Shown piece after piece: positions 1-11,030 of a DNA stretch of 64,000 bases (the stretch's first letter is position 1; each line of letters starts with the position of its first letter). Both the position numbers and the translations under genes were made by a program. The DNA comes from Prostheceraeus crozeri (taxonomy: Eukaryota; Platyhelminthes; Polycladida; Euryleptidae). The notes below the pieces were generated by a model that worked only from the letters and a program-made list of their open reading frames with translations, did not search any database and was not told where the DNA came from. The stretch is from positions 62,001-126,000 of the forward strand of contig CAJQUW010007256.1 in assembly GCA_907163375.1 (NCBI GenBank). The letters run 5' to 3'.

Positions 1-1514
1 AAAAATTGCCATTGGTATTTGTATAAAAATTTTTTATATATAAATAAAATTATCGATAAAATATGTATAAAAAAGTATGAAAATTCAAATTGTGACACAA
101 ACTCCTTTAGTAATTGGAGTTAGTGAGGATTCTAACAAATGCAACGGCTAAAATCTATTTTTATTTCCAATTTGACAAGTAATGAAAGATTCTAAAATCC
201 ATGCACTAATAGTTGAAGACGAGCCTTGAAAAAAGCACAGCAGGTGAGGGCTAACTTGAAAATTGTGTGGGCCTATTCAGTCGGAGTACTTCATATAATC
301 ATTATTAATCAATCTGGTTTGGAATTCAAAGTTCAATAGTTATTTACACAACAAGTGCAAAGTATCCAGCTTTATTGCATTTTTTGAGATCAACATGTCT
401 ATGCACGAGTCCGAAGGGCGAGGGCATAGTTTATTGATCGAGAAAAATGCAATTAAGCTGGATATCTTTGCACGAGTTCTGTAAGTAACTTTATATTTCA
501 CAGAACTACCAGAATCTATGATCATGATCCTTAACATGATTTGAAAATCAAACCAAAGCAATTTTGAAATCAGATAGCCTGCTTCTCTGTCCTATTATGT
601 CAATAATTATGCATCCGCGATATTTCGCGCAAATTCTATGCATGATTTTCGTTGTAGAGGATGAAAAACTTTCTATGTGCTAATGTATTCCAATGAAGGA
701 GTGCAATAAAGATTGTTTATTGCACTCTTTGAAATTTATGCACACTTTGGAAAGCATAAACTATATTATGGAAGCAATAATCATAGAGATTATAGCACTG
801 TGAAATATAAAATACATGAATATTTCAAAAGTAGTTCACGCTAAAACATTATCTTAGTATCATCGCGGTCTCGTGATTCACTAGGATTGTCGTCTTCAAA
901 AAGCTCACGATAACAGTTTGATTATTACAACTGAAAAAGTCACTATTGATAGATAGAACTTAGGAAGATAGAAATCATAACTGTTAGTGATAGCATCAAA
1001 TTCAATTTTCTGAAAACACTAATCTATACTCGTACTTGTCATCTGACGTACATCATCGGACAATAGCAGAGTTTCTATCTCTCAGTCTCCAGTACAAGTT
1101 ATCCCTCTTCATTTCTGCTTTGTGAATGAGCTGAAGGACTTTCATTCTCGCGCTGTTTATACAACGCTTTTTGACTTAATTGTCCATCATTTAATGCAAT
1201 CAAAAGACAATTGATTTGCGCAGAAACATAGGCGCCGTCTTTGTATCAATCTAACTCTCCAAAGCGCCATGAAATCGTCGCATAACGATCATCATGAGGA
1301 TAATCATAAAAGCAACATTCTCTCCCCACCACTATAAGTATTGTCAAGTGATGAGCCAACTTCACAACATATCATCAAAGTAATTAAAATGAGAAACAAT
1401 TATAAAATCACTCCCAAAAGGTCATGTTTTCAACAACAGAGAAAGTCAAAATGTCGTAGTTAGCAGGAAAGAACTAATTTTCGCCATCAATGACACATAG
1501 GCCTTCCAGGCATT
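1..1514. other. AT-rich non-coding stretch, nothing recognised
   Basis: No open reading frame resembles a known protein, and no tandem repeat or long inverted repeat was seen. Reading frames on both strands are short and interrupted. It could be intergenic, or a distal intron of the minus-strand XAB2 gene, whose downstream exons are not found. Confidence 0.5.
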
Positions 1515-1635
1515 ATGTATTAAAGTTTGCTTAACGCCTTTCCGGCTGACAAAGATAATCGAAACGTCCCGACACTTGGCTGTTCTCAATCATATATTTT
1601 TTATCCGGAAAAGCGTTAAGCAAACTTTAATACAT
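1515..1635. repeat. Short palindromic element (31-bp arms)
   Basis: The arm at 1515-1545 is the reverse complement of 1605-1635 with one mismatch. The arms carry the block AAAGTTTGCTTAACGC, and 59 bases lie between them. The whole could fold into a 121-base hairpin. The loop contains CGAAACGTC after a CTGACAA, which resembles a degraded hammerhead core. A small MITE or solo foldback remnant is the simplest reading. Confidence 0.7.
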
Positions 1636-3162
1636 GTTGATCATACCGGGTATGGCCGACTCTCTTAAAAAAACTCATTCCAGGCATGACTTTGATTCAC
1701 AACTCTGACGTGCAGGTGTGCAGAAAGACCTGACTCCACCTGCTATCAATGACACAAGTTTGGAGCTTCAATACTTTCTAATCACAGAGATAGATTCACT
1801 TGCGCGTGGGTTAGTCTAGAGCGGACATAATCCTATCCCAGCCATTGTATGCAGTGGTAGCAAGCGATAGAGATTGACATAGATATTCGTCTCTCTTTGG
1901 CTTGTATGATTGGTCAAGCGCACGGATTGCAGGTGTGGCTCGTATCAGCGAATACACGAACCTCAACGGTCAGATTGCAGGCAGGCCTGCCAAGTGGAAA
2001 GTACGTATCTTTGGTACTTTGACTCAGTCCCCCTCCGAGATAAAGTCGTCAAATGGAAATACTATTCACATCTTTAGACAAGTAACCTGACAATCAACAC
2101 CAGACAGGATATAGAATATATAGGCTTTCATTCAGGCAATAAGAGAACAAATCAAGTACATTCCGTCATACGGCACCTATTTTGCATTGATGTCGTCCAG
2201 TGAAATTTCCTTAAAACTCTGGAAAATTGGTCTTCTTGCCCCTCGAGACTGTTCTGGCCTGAGAGATCAGTAATGAGGAAAGTGATCTCTAGACCGGGAC
2301 ATGAATGACTCATTGCCTGTATTTACTGTACAAAATTCAACTTTTCTGATTTATCGCGATAATATCAACATTAACTATTATAGTGCAATCGAGAATTTGA
2401 ACAGGCTAATTTTGATTTCATTCAATTTCATTGAGTTTTTATTCAACCCTAGTACAGCCACAGAATTAGATTCATCTGCGAGCGCTTCGGATTCCTAGAA
2501 AGGAAGAGTTATATGCAACCTTAATATCGAAATGGCACATCACAGAATTAGACAACTTCTCCTTATCGAATGGATAATTCGTGTATCGCTTGCTGTTGGA
2601 AATGGCAAACAATAAGCTGTCAGCAGAGGACAGTAGAGCCAGTGAGAGATGCGTGTGTGCTGTGATATCACTTCGCACACACCAAAACACACATCGATGC
2701 CTGGCTAACATTCGATTGTATGTACTATACAGTGAGCAATGCCGAGGAGAGGATGTGTAATCATCAAGTGAACTAATTTTCGTACGCCTGCTACTTTTTT
2801 TTAATGATGATCGGATGGGCCAACATTATGGAGAGAACTTGCACGCAATGATCTGAATTCTTCGAATCTGAGGGAATTTCGGCAATCGAAGCACTTTGCT
2901 GGAACTCACATTAATCCGCAACCGACGCACGACCTTTTTTTCCTATCTCTGTAAGGTATTAGGAATTCCTTTTTGCCCACTTAATAGGTTCCTCTATGTG
3001 CCGTCAATTTCGTATTAATCACACTTCTAGCAAACCGAAGCAGATAAACAAAATATTTAATTCTGTGGGTAAATATTGATTCCATGGCATTAAGCCACAC
3101 TAACAAGCTAGTGCTGGGGAAGTCTTCACAGTCACAACTCTCGTCAGGTTAGGGTTAGTAAC
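1636..3162. other. Non-coding stretch, nothing recognised
   Basis: No protein similarity was seen in any frame. The possible frames at 1902-2090 (+), 2301-2498 (+) and 2472-2711 (-) have no recognisable motif. They are the lengths expected by chance. Confidence 0.45.
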
Positions 3163-3552
3163 CTCCATGGAAATAGATTGTTTATCTGAAGTTGACTAGA
3201 ATGGAAATTGACTCAAGGTCGTGGCACATCCGGGGGAACTAAGTTGGGGCAAAGAACCAATGACAAGCCTAGTATTGCACATGTGACTGATTCTAACCTA
3301 ATATTGCCTCGTATTTCCTAGTAGTAGTGCCTAGTGCCTAGTATTGCAATGATACAGCCGTCGACAAGTGTATCTAAGTGAAAATACGTGCGATTTTTGT
3401 GCCACTACTGTGCATTGAATGAAACTTTGCTTCAATTCTTGACGTTTTACTGTTGTCAATTTCGAGGTGGCACCTCCCGAGGCGGAAGTCTCGAACCCTG
3501 GACACTTCCTCGCAGAAGTGCGACCTTGGCCAGCTGAGCTATCCTACCACCT
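3163..3552 (-). mobile_element. tRNA-derived SINE, family 1 (head plus body)
   Basis: Read on the minus strand, the element opens with a tRNA-like head. It has an RNA polymerase III A box TAGCTCAGCTGG (plus 3530-3541) and, about 32 bases on, a B box GGTTCGAGACT (plus 3487-3497). A body of about 300 bases follows, down to about 3163. The body is real repeat sequence because it recurs at 30390-30646 in the opposite orientation without the tRNA head. That fits the 5' truncation expected of LINE-driven copying. A short extra patch at about 3305-3345, carrying repeats of the type CCTAGT, is absent from the second copy. The family name is not known to me. Confidence 0.7.
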
Positions 3553-3588
3553 ACAGTTTAATAATGGAAGTAGAGCATAATTCAAAGT

Positions 3589-4411
3589 ATTTAATGCTGC
3601 AAACCTCTCGCTGTCTCTTTAAGCAAGTTACGGTAGGGGAATGACAAAATGTCGGTAAAAAATCGGGGAAGTGATAGATATTCACATCAGCAATTCGCAA
3701 AGACCAAAGAGCAACCTCGGACAGTATTTGACACATTTTTGTACAAATAACCAATCACAGTGTGTTAGACGGCAAATAGGACAGAAGAAATAGAAATTCA
3801 AAAAATAAATTCTCTGAACAAAAAGAAAAAATAAAACTAAGAGAGAAGAAAACATCAGACTAAGACAAGTCAAACAAAAACTCCTTCTGTACACGAAGCA
3901 CTGGTTTGGTCAAGCGAATTTGAACGGCTTCAGCGACTTTCAACTCGAAAGGGGAGCGGCAACACTTCACCACACAGGCTCTCACTTTGAACTTTCTTGT
4001 AGGACACAGCATGAAGAGTTATGGCAGAGCAGGGAGGTGCAGCTGATCTTGGTCGAGACCTCCGTTGGAGACACCACTTTGGAAGATGCTCAGCAGTGCG
4101 CTTTCCCATCGATCGTCCTGTGCAGGCTGATATAACCTTCTCCGCAGGCGCAATCGCAAGCAAAAGCAACATTACCGCGATGGGGGAAGTTTTGTTTTTT
4201 CTTTTTGTTTAGAGAATTTATCTTTTGAATTTCTTTTTCTTCTGTCCGGCTTATCTTTGATATTTATTGTTTCATATCCAGAACTGTGACGATTACTTAT
4301 TATCTGCTTCACCGTCTTTTACTAGATATTTGCCGTCTAACGCACTGACATTTTGTCATTCTTCCGCCGTAGCTTGCTTAAACAGATAGCGAGAGGTTGG
4401 CAGCATTAAAT
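3589..4411. mobile_element. Foldback element with about 220-250-bp inverted arms
   Basis: The left arm (3589-3838) and right arm (4189-4411) are imperfect reverse complements. The outer ends share TTTAATGCTGC, CTCTCGCT and TTTAAGCAAG. The inner parts share AATTCTCT and runs of AAAAAGAAAAAA. The left arm carries an extra block of roughly 60 bases. About 350 bp of unrelated sequence separates the arms. An open minus-strand frame of about 80 codons crosses the centre, but I recognise no domain in it. The structure fits a non-autonomous foldback or MITE-type DNA element. No clear target duplication was found. Confidence 0.6.
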
Positions 4412-6326
4412 ATTATGACTGACTTCTGCATTTTGAATTGCATTTGTAAATGGTCGCATCGCAAGAGAATAATTCAAAGCAACGCTGACTATAATATCCT
4501 TATAATCCAGCGAATACAATCCCTGACGAATGATAATCGACATCAAAATGTTCTCGAAAGATATGTTAGATCTCAGCAGATCTATCACGCTGCATAGCAA
4601 ACTTTATCGACGCTTAAATCAAAGCATTGACATTGAACACAATAGTCGTAAATATAATGCGAAAATCGTCGTAAATACTTCACGCACAACCTGTGCAACG
4701 TTCAATCCCCAGAGGTCGGATTGCTAGATATCTACTAGTGTATGTTATCTAGAGCGGACATGAAACATCTCCAACATGCATTCGTAACGGAGACAATATT
4801 ATTTTAAAGCAGAGTCATTTGCGAATGCGTCATTCAATGTTGCATACTTTGCAAATCTACCTGTGGATCCACCAGAGTTAAAACTTTCAATATTTAATAT
4901 TTACTTATATTGGACGTATCCATTGTCCTCTCTAGACCAGATCTCTATCTCCAGACTCCTGTTGGGTACTCAGATCATTTTTTAAAAAAGTTAGCAGGCG
5001 CACGAAAAAACGTTCACAAACTTCTCTGTAGAACTTGACATCGTCTGTGTCTCTTGGCTGTGTGATCCGGTTGATAACAGTCACTGAAGCGTTGCACAAT
5101 TTGGCGTGTTTAATGTTGAATTGACTGCTCATTGTTCAATTGCTATGATATTTAGTCAGGAGATTGTGCCATTTCATTAACGTTACATGTTCCAATGCTT
5201 CCTTTCTAGTCAAACGGAAGAACAGACGACCTGTCTAATTCTGTGGGTACCGGTACCTTGGCAGCTTACAATCATTCCTATTATTTTTTGTAAAAAATTA
5301 TCTTGATGAAATAATCTTCAGTAAATCTATGCCACCTCACGGCAACAGAGATGGAGCCGGGTCCGCATACCGTCAGCCCGGCCCGGCCCGGCCCGGGCAC
5401 AATTTATTGTTTTGTTCACTTTACCATCCTTAATGAAAATATCGGTTGCGTAGAGATAAACATGGAGATAAATCAATGAATGAACTAAAGGACAAACGTA
5501 GTATTTTACAATCAATACTACACTAATATTAGCCTAACAGCAAGAAAGTCAGAATACGAAATACATTTGATGTACGTAAGTTAAAGCAAAGAAATAAGTA
5601 ATCAGATAAAATCAGAAAATATGTTAAGGAAAAAGTATTGACATGAAAATCAGCGTGTATCCACTTGAATGCTTAATCAAACATGGAACCTATTCGCTAC
5701 CCCGTACTTCGCAACTCTGTCGGCTTCTTTCCTCTTTGAAAGTTGTACTCATAACAGCAATGGAAAATATCACACGCTTGGAGCTATCTATGTTAATATG
5801 GTCGCCATTTGGAGTTGAAACGGCTCTCGGATCACGATTACTCAGTGTTCCGTGCTTGAAAAGTAAATACTGATCCACCTGAATAAATATTCCAACCGAA
5901 TCAGACAAAAGATATTGATTGATTATGACTAACAGTTTGTGAACAATATCGAAACTTATCTCCGTAAATTTACTTTAGGGAGCAATCAGATGTTCCTTTA
6001 AGATTGAATAAACAGGATCCACTCCAACAAATCAACAAATATAACCAATATAAGAAAATGAGAACAGTTTTGAACTTCATCGTTTGTTAAAAAATTTCGA
6101 AGATTTTATGCATGTAGTTTTCACTTCATCTTCCTGTATATGAGTAAAATATAGAAATTTTAGTGATACGATCACCTTGGTAAATGTTTGTGTATTATAT
6201 TATGGATGATTGATTCACAGTAAAATATAATATACGAAACAGAAGGGGAAAATTCAAAAAATTGTCAGATTCTCAGATATAGATTCATTTCTATGTACAA
6301 TCTGTATCATATAAATATAGAAATAG
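4412..6326. other. Non-coding stretch with one GC-rich pentanucleotide repeat
   Basis: No gene was recognised. The only distinct feature is a GC-rich (CCCGG)n run at about 5376-5397, in otherwise AT-rich DNA. Confidence 0.45.
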
Positions 6327-6416
6327 TATCCACTTCTATCGGACATAAATGCATAGATTCCGAAGACACTTTAGTGAACCAAGAATTCTGCATCTATTGT
6401 CCGATAGAAGTGGATA
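6327..6416. repeat. Perfect 19-bp inverted repeat (hairpin)
   Basis: The arm 6327-6345 (TATCCACTTCTATCGGACA) is exactly reverse-complementary to 6398-6416, with 52 bases between. Inside the loop TGCATAGATTC and GAATTCTGCAT can extend the pairing in part. It could be a small MITE or a hairpin-forming transcript. Nothing shows that it is expressed. Confidence 0.65.
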
Positions 6417-6520
6417 TGATCAGGGACATCTATGATGATATAAGATATCTAGGGGACGCTCAACTCCCAGAGCATGTACTGGACTGGAGGCCAGTGACTT
6501 TGGTAGACTTGATTAATGAC
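6415..6520 (+). repeat. Dispersed repeat copy, inverted partner at 8475-8580
   Basis: About 105 bp here is the near-perfect reverse complement of 8475-8580. Shared blocks include CAGGGACATCTATGAT and GGCCAGTGACTTTGGTAGA. Two opposed copies about 2 kb apart suggest a dispersed element or a pair of long inverted ends. An open frame at 6293-6580 crosses this repeat and is not treated as a gene. Confidence 0.6.
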
Positions 6521-6842
6521 GATAGTGTGTATCTGGATAAAACTGGAACAGGTGGTAAACAATTCACTTCATTATTATAAAATACATCAGAATCCAACTG
6601 AATTGATTGCTGCACATAATACGACCGGCCCAGTCTTACAGGGAAATTGTCAGAAGAATCTGTGCATTGTGCATATACACGTACAAGCATGTCATCGATG
6701 GTCAATTTCAAATAAATTGTAGCTGTCTATATTCAAGTTACAAGCGAAGAAGTAGCGAGACGCGCGGTGTTTGCCCAACTTCCCAGTGCCCTGCGCGGCG
6801 AGGTCTGCTGCGCTGGTTAGCGTAAGAAAGAAGAGCCAATGG

Positions 6843-6850
6843 TGACGTCA
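6843..6850. promoter_or_regulatory. Perfect CRE palindrome TGACGTCA in a GC-richer patch
   Basis: The full 8-bp CREB/ATF consensus TGACGTCA lies in a patch (about 6740-7060) that is clearly richer in CG dinucleotides than its surroundings. About 150 bp on lies CCCCGCCCACCCC, an Sp1-like box. This could mark a promoter, but no downstream gene is proven. Confidence 0.25.
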
Positions 6851-6927
6851 GTAATGAACTTGTACAACGATCGATGGTTCCCGATTGCCACCTACCCAGA
6901 CTTGGCAAGCCTGATCACTTAATCCAG

Positions 6928-7064
6928 CGAGATCCGAGGAGTCGGAAGACATTGGCTCTAGATCGCGGAGATGGAAATTGCTGGAAAGGGTCATCCCAGC
7001 CCCGCCCACCCCGGAACCGGGAAGACGACCCGAAAAAGGAGTAAGAGAAGTAAAACGAGAAGTA
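6928..7064 (+). CDS. Possible internal exon of an unknown plus-strand gene
   Basis: The segment has an acceptor-like AATCCAG before 6928 and a strong donor, GTAAGT, right after 7064. Between them, the frame read from 6930 is open and encodes a polar, proline/arginine/glutamate-rich stretch with SEESEDIGSRSRR near its start and PAPPTPEPGRRPEKG further on. No family is recognised and no second exon was found. It may simply be a GC-rich chance frame. Confidence 0.18.
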
Positions 7065-7070
7065 GTAAGT

Positions 7071-8280
7071 ATATTCATTAATTTTCCCACTGTCTTATCT
7101 GAAAACCGCCTCCTGTATAATAATTTGAACCACTGGTGGACTTTATTTGAGAATTCAAGAGCAATGATGCGATATAACACGTGTGATATATTTCCGGTCT
7201 TGAATTAATCAACTTTCATTAAACGAAAATGGATGGCTATTTTCATCACAGTGATGCGAGAATGGTTTCACATTCACCGACGAAATGTATTATCAACTTT
7301 TTTTATATCAACTAAAATCATTGTCAACGCTGTTCCTGAATCGCCCAATACGGTAGGCCCTTAAAATCGTGGAAAGTCACCAATTACCACCGCCTGGTTT
7401 GCTTTTTATTCAATATGATCTTCGCATTTTATGAATCACTGACATCTTAATCACATTTTATTTGTTCCTCGGAGTTTGATTGTAAATTGAAGGCCTCCTC
7501 ACAAATAATCACGAGATGTCTAATAAGAGATAAAAGTATATTGACATCGGCAACCACTCATTGCGAGGCGCACTTGGAAAGACAACACTGGTTGCGCTTT
7601 TCCACCAAAATCTTGATAAAGGATCTTCCAAAGAAATGGATATTCAAACGATTCTTGCTTAATTTTTAGCATTTTCATTAGTTATTCCAATCAAATTATT
7701 ACCAATTTTTGACGTTTCAATTTGTTTTTTGGTCGTTTCTGATTGCATCATCGGTAGATTTTCTTTAGATTTTAATCATGTCATTTACCTGTATAAGAAT
7801 TAATAAGGCATGGACATATTGCTGCAATAATTGTAGTAGCAAGTGAAATCATTACTGATCAGTTATCACTTAGTCCATGACTGCTTTGAGCAAAGGAAGT
7901 AGATAATCAACAATTTTCGAGAAAGAGTCCACAATTCTCCGAAAAACAATCCTGAATCGATTTTCGCAAAGCACTAATAAAATTTGCAGAATACACACCA
8001 ATAGCCATTGATGCTACGTGCCGTCGATGAACAATTTCAATCGCTAGCAGTTGATATTGCAGCTGTTATTGACAGTTGCTTATTCTTGTGGTAGTCTTGT
8101 AATTCTTTATTCTCGTCTTGACTGGGTCCAGAATCTTCTTTCAACAGCTTCCCTGTATCGAATAGAAAATCGGGCTAGAATTCATTATTCGCTCATTATT
8201 CATATTCGCTTCATTATTCGTAGGAAGCCCAAAAAACACGATCAGTGCATACGAAGTGAATCCCTTATCCTGTTGAGACC
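7071..8280. other. Non-coding stretch, nothing recognised
   Basis: AT-rich DNA with short interrupted frames. No repeat or gene was recognised up to the hammerhead-like motif at 8.3 kb. Confidence 0.4.
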
Positions 8281-8309
8281 TTTCGACCAACACCGTCGGT
8301 CATCATCAG
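8281..8309 (-). other. Hammerhead-ribozyme-like core, Penelope-type remnant
   Basis: The minus strand reads CTGATGA, one extra T, a 4-bp stem GACC/GGTC with a 9-base loop, then GAAA. These are the conserved core parts of a hammerhead ribozyme, in the right order. Penelope-like retroelements are known to carry such motifs in their terminal repeats. The extra T and the lack of an obvious stem I with a cleavage triplet suggest a decayed copy. No reverse transcriptase was found nearby. Confidence 0.3.
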
Positions 8310-8474
8310 AGCCACTAACCAAACAACCAAAGCGCATAGCCAAATTGCATACACGGAACAAATCTCATTACATGAACATGGAACAAACCACATGAAGTTA
8401 ATAAGACAAAGAAAAAATAACTAGTACAACAATGAACATGCAATTCTTTGTTGATAAATAAATTAAATAAATAA

Positions 8475-8580
8475 GTCATTAATCAAATCTACCAAAGTCA
8501 CTGGCCTCCTGTCCAGTACATGGTATGGGAGTTGAACGTCCCGTAGATATCTTATATTAATCATAGATGTCCCTGATATC
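8475..8580 (-). repeat. Dispersed repeat copy, partner of 6415-6520
   Basis: This is the reverse complement of 6415-6520 with a few substitutions and small indels. It directly abuts the inverted-repeat element that begins at 8587. Confidence 0.6.
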
Positions 8581-8586
8581 ATTGGT

Positions 8587-8876
8587 ATTCTAACCCAATG
8601 AAGATGAAATCCATGGCGGTATCTATAAAAAGTAATTCAAAGAAATGACAATCTATGTTTTTAAGATGGATATCTGAGAAATTCAACTCTAAAATTCAAC
8701 TCTATTGCATGATTTCTATGTAGATTTGACATAGAGTTCTTCTTCCGGACAATAAAACAGTTTCCTACTCAATGCAATTTCAATGTAATTCAACGGACAA
8801 CAATGCCAGCTACTGTATTAGTGTCCGCTGATTGGTGTAGAAATCGGCATGATTTTCATCTTCAATGGGTTAGAAT
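8587..8876. mobile_element. MITE-like element with ATTCTAACCCA inverted ends
   Basis: The left end (8587-8614) begins ATTCTAACCCAATGAAGATG. The right end (8848-8876) is its reverse complement, differing by one base and one indel. The total is about 290 bp with no coding capacity. Smaller complementary blocks inside (such as TCTATGT and ACATAGA) suggest the whole element folds back. A TTCTAACC(C/T)AAT block also occurs inside both family-1 SINE copies, so part of the terminus may be shared repeat vocabulary. Confidence 0.5.
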
Positions 8877-8879
8877 AAA

Positions 8880-11030
8880 TATTGTTATTCTATTGTTCGG
8901 CGAAGCATTTAAATCATGTCGCTGGAACGATGTCGTGGCGCATGCACTAGATATGCCCCATAATCAATTTTGATGTCTATGGTATGTCCAATAGTTTCAC
9001 ACAATCCGTGACGTTTTCATGATGCATCAGCTAACAATGATTTAACACTAACATAGAGTACCATGATGAAGGGAGAGAGATGGGTAAGAATATCCCCTAC
9101 ATTTTCGTATGTTCGTATTTTCAACATGATCAGGTCAATGCTAATACTGTTATACTCTTCTATGTAGCCAGTGCCATACAGCTGATAATAATGAAATAAC
9201 TGCAAATAAAGTAATGAAGTACATTCGTATGAAGATCAGACCCTGGCGCCTAATATCCAACGTCCGCGCTCAACCGAATCGGTGTACTCAACAAGAGAAC
9301 GTTTATTATATGTTGTATTGATGATTATTGACTTTGTTGCTTCATGATTAATCATCTGAATTTGGTGTTCAGTTTCCTAAATCTATTACTTGACAAATTC
9401 CGCGATCAATGAGCATCCACAGCGACAAATTGCAATTTATTAATAGCCCGGACGTAAACAATTTATGTCTGTCTACTACATCTGTAGCGTGTCTAAAAAT
9501 CAATGAATTGGTCCGGTAAAAAGCGGAGTGCTTTTTTTCTTGAGTATGAAAATGAAGAGTCAAACTTCTCTCATAGAATTTCATTGATGTCAAATTTCGT
9601 GCGTGCTCACAGAAAAAAAATAAAACCTCCTGTCCTCTGCTCAAAAATTATAAAAACCAGGAATGCCAGCTTTAACTCGACCTGAAATGTTTTCGAATTT
9701 AATGAAAATACTGATGAAATGATGAAAAATCCGTGAGTCGATGCTAAGATTCGCTAGAAAGAGATTGTATGACGCCTTGTAAATAGTTTTGCCTAAAATG
9801 GATTGATAATGGATTGATCATTATCATAAGTAATAGCTTAGATTGTTTATAGCCATTATATTCATTGTTTGAGACATACCAAATGTACTATAACACTTCA
9901 GTGACATAGCCTAGATGTCAGCTTCGCACCCCTCAGACCTGCTATCGTGTCATAATCGGCAGTTCTAGTCAGAAATCAATGGAATCACAATATCGAGGGT
10001 CTTGGGATAATGCATCCCGAAACTTTCCCATTAGGAAGGGAACATTCCCATCACAAGTAAAAACGCCTTGTAATTGTTCCGATTGCATGAAGTCCACATT
10101 TTCTGTGTTTAATTTTTCTCACAAACTGCATTTGATATCCATCTGTTTCCTAAACATTAGAGAGTTTCCAAACAAATGAATTTTGAGTCTACACAATCCC
10201 AACACATCGACTAACTACAGCGCAAATGAGAACAGGGTACTTCCTCAGACGGGAGTATGTACCAATCAAGCAAGCATACAAATATCCCACCAGGAGAGGA
10301 GTTAATGCGATTTCTTTGACAAGCAGTCAATGTCTGTTCCTGCAATCACTTAAAGAGCCAATATCTATCTTCTGATGTACATAGATATGAAGAACGGACT
10401 CATTTACAGAAAGCTATGACTGCTTAACTGAGAATTCTGCCGACACTTTCAGGTCATCATAGTAACACCTCTCAAGGGATGGACAGTCAACCTTATTCTC
10501 CATTTCTTCCACTCTCTCCATTCGCTTTTCACTTTGATCTCAACGTTTATCTCTCCAAGCTTTTAAATCCGTAATATTGGTTCCCCTCTGACCTTAACGA
10601 TGTCTTGTCCTTATCAGATTAACATCCGTCGTTTGTATCGAAGCTCAATCCAAGTTATTATCTCAATCTCGGTGGAGTTCGACTTTGATTCCCCTCAAGT
10701 GCTCCGAAACAAACTCTATCTGTAGTGAAGCGTAATGAGCGAAACTCAAATGGACTCGCATTCAATTGTCATGAGGAGCATTGATATCTTCATCTCTGAG
10801 GCGAAGTGGGAGGCTCAAGTCCGTTTAGGAAGCCGATCCTGCTGATACTTCATCCAACATTCCTGCACATTCTGAAGTCATCAGATAAGTGTAGAAATGA
10901 AGCGGTGATGTTTTTAGTGAATCTATTTTTACTCAATTACTAGCGTAGCCTATAGGCGGGAGCGATTTCTGTTTAGCTTCATTGAAATGCCGTAACTTCG
11001 TACGAAAGAGATTTGCAATAAATAGAACAA
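8880..11030. other. Non-coding stretch with one weak dispersed repeat
   Basis: No gene was recognised. About 9837-9930 weakly resembles 61100-61165: both read along AGATTGTTTA, GACATAC, AAATGTAC and a GACAT block in the same order. This suggests an old dispersed repeat. The remainder shows nothing. Confidence 0.35.

Noticed and set aside
5376-5397. CpG island at the CCCGG run
   Set aside because: It is only about 22 bases of simple repeat, with AT-rich flanks and no gene.
6293-6580. 95-codon plus-strand frame
   Set aside because: It crosses both a hairpin and a dispersed repeat whose other copy is not open in the matching frame.
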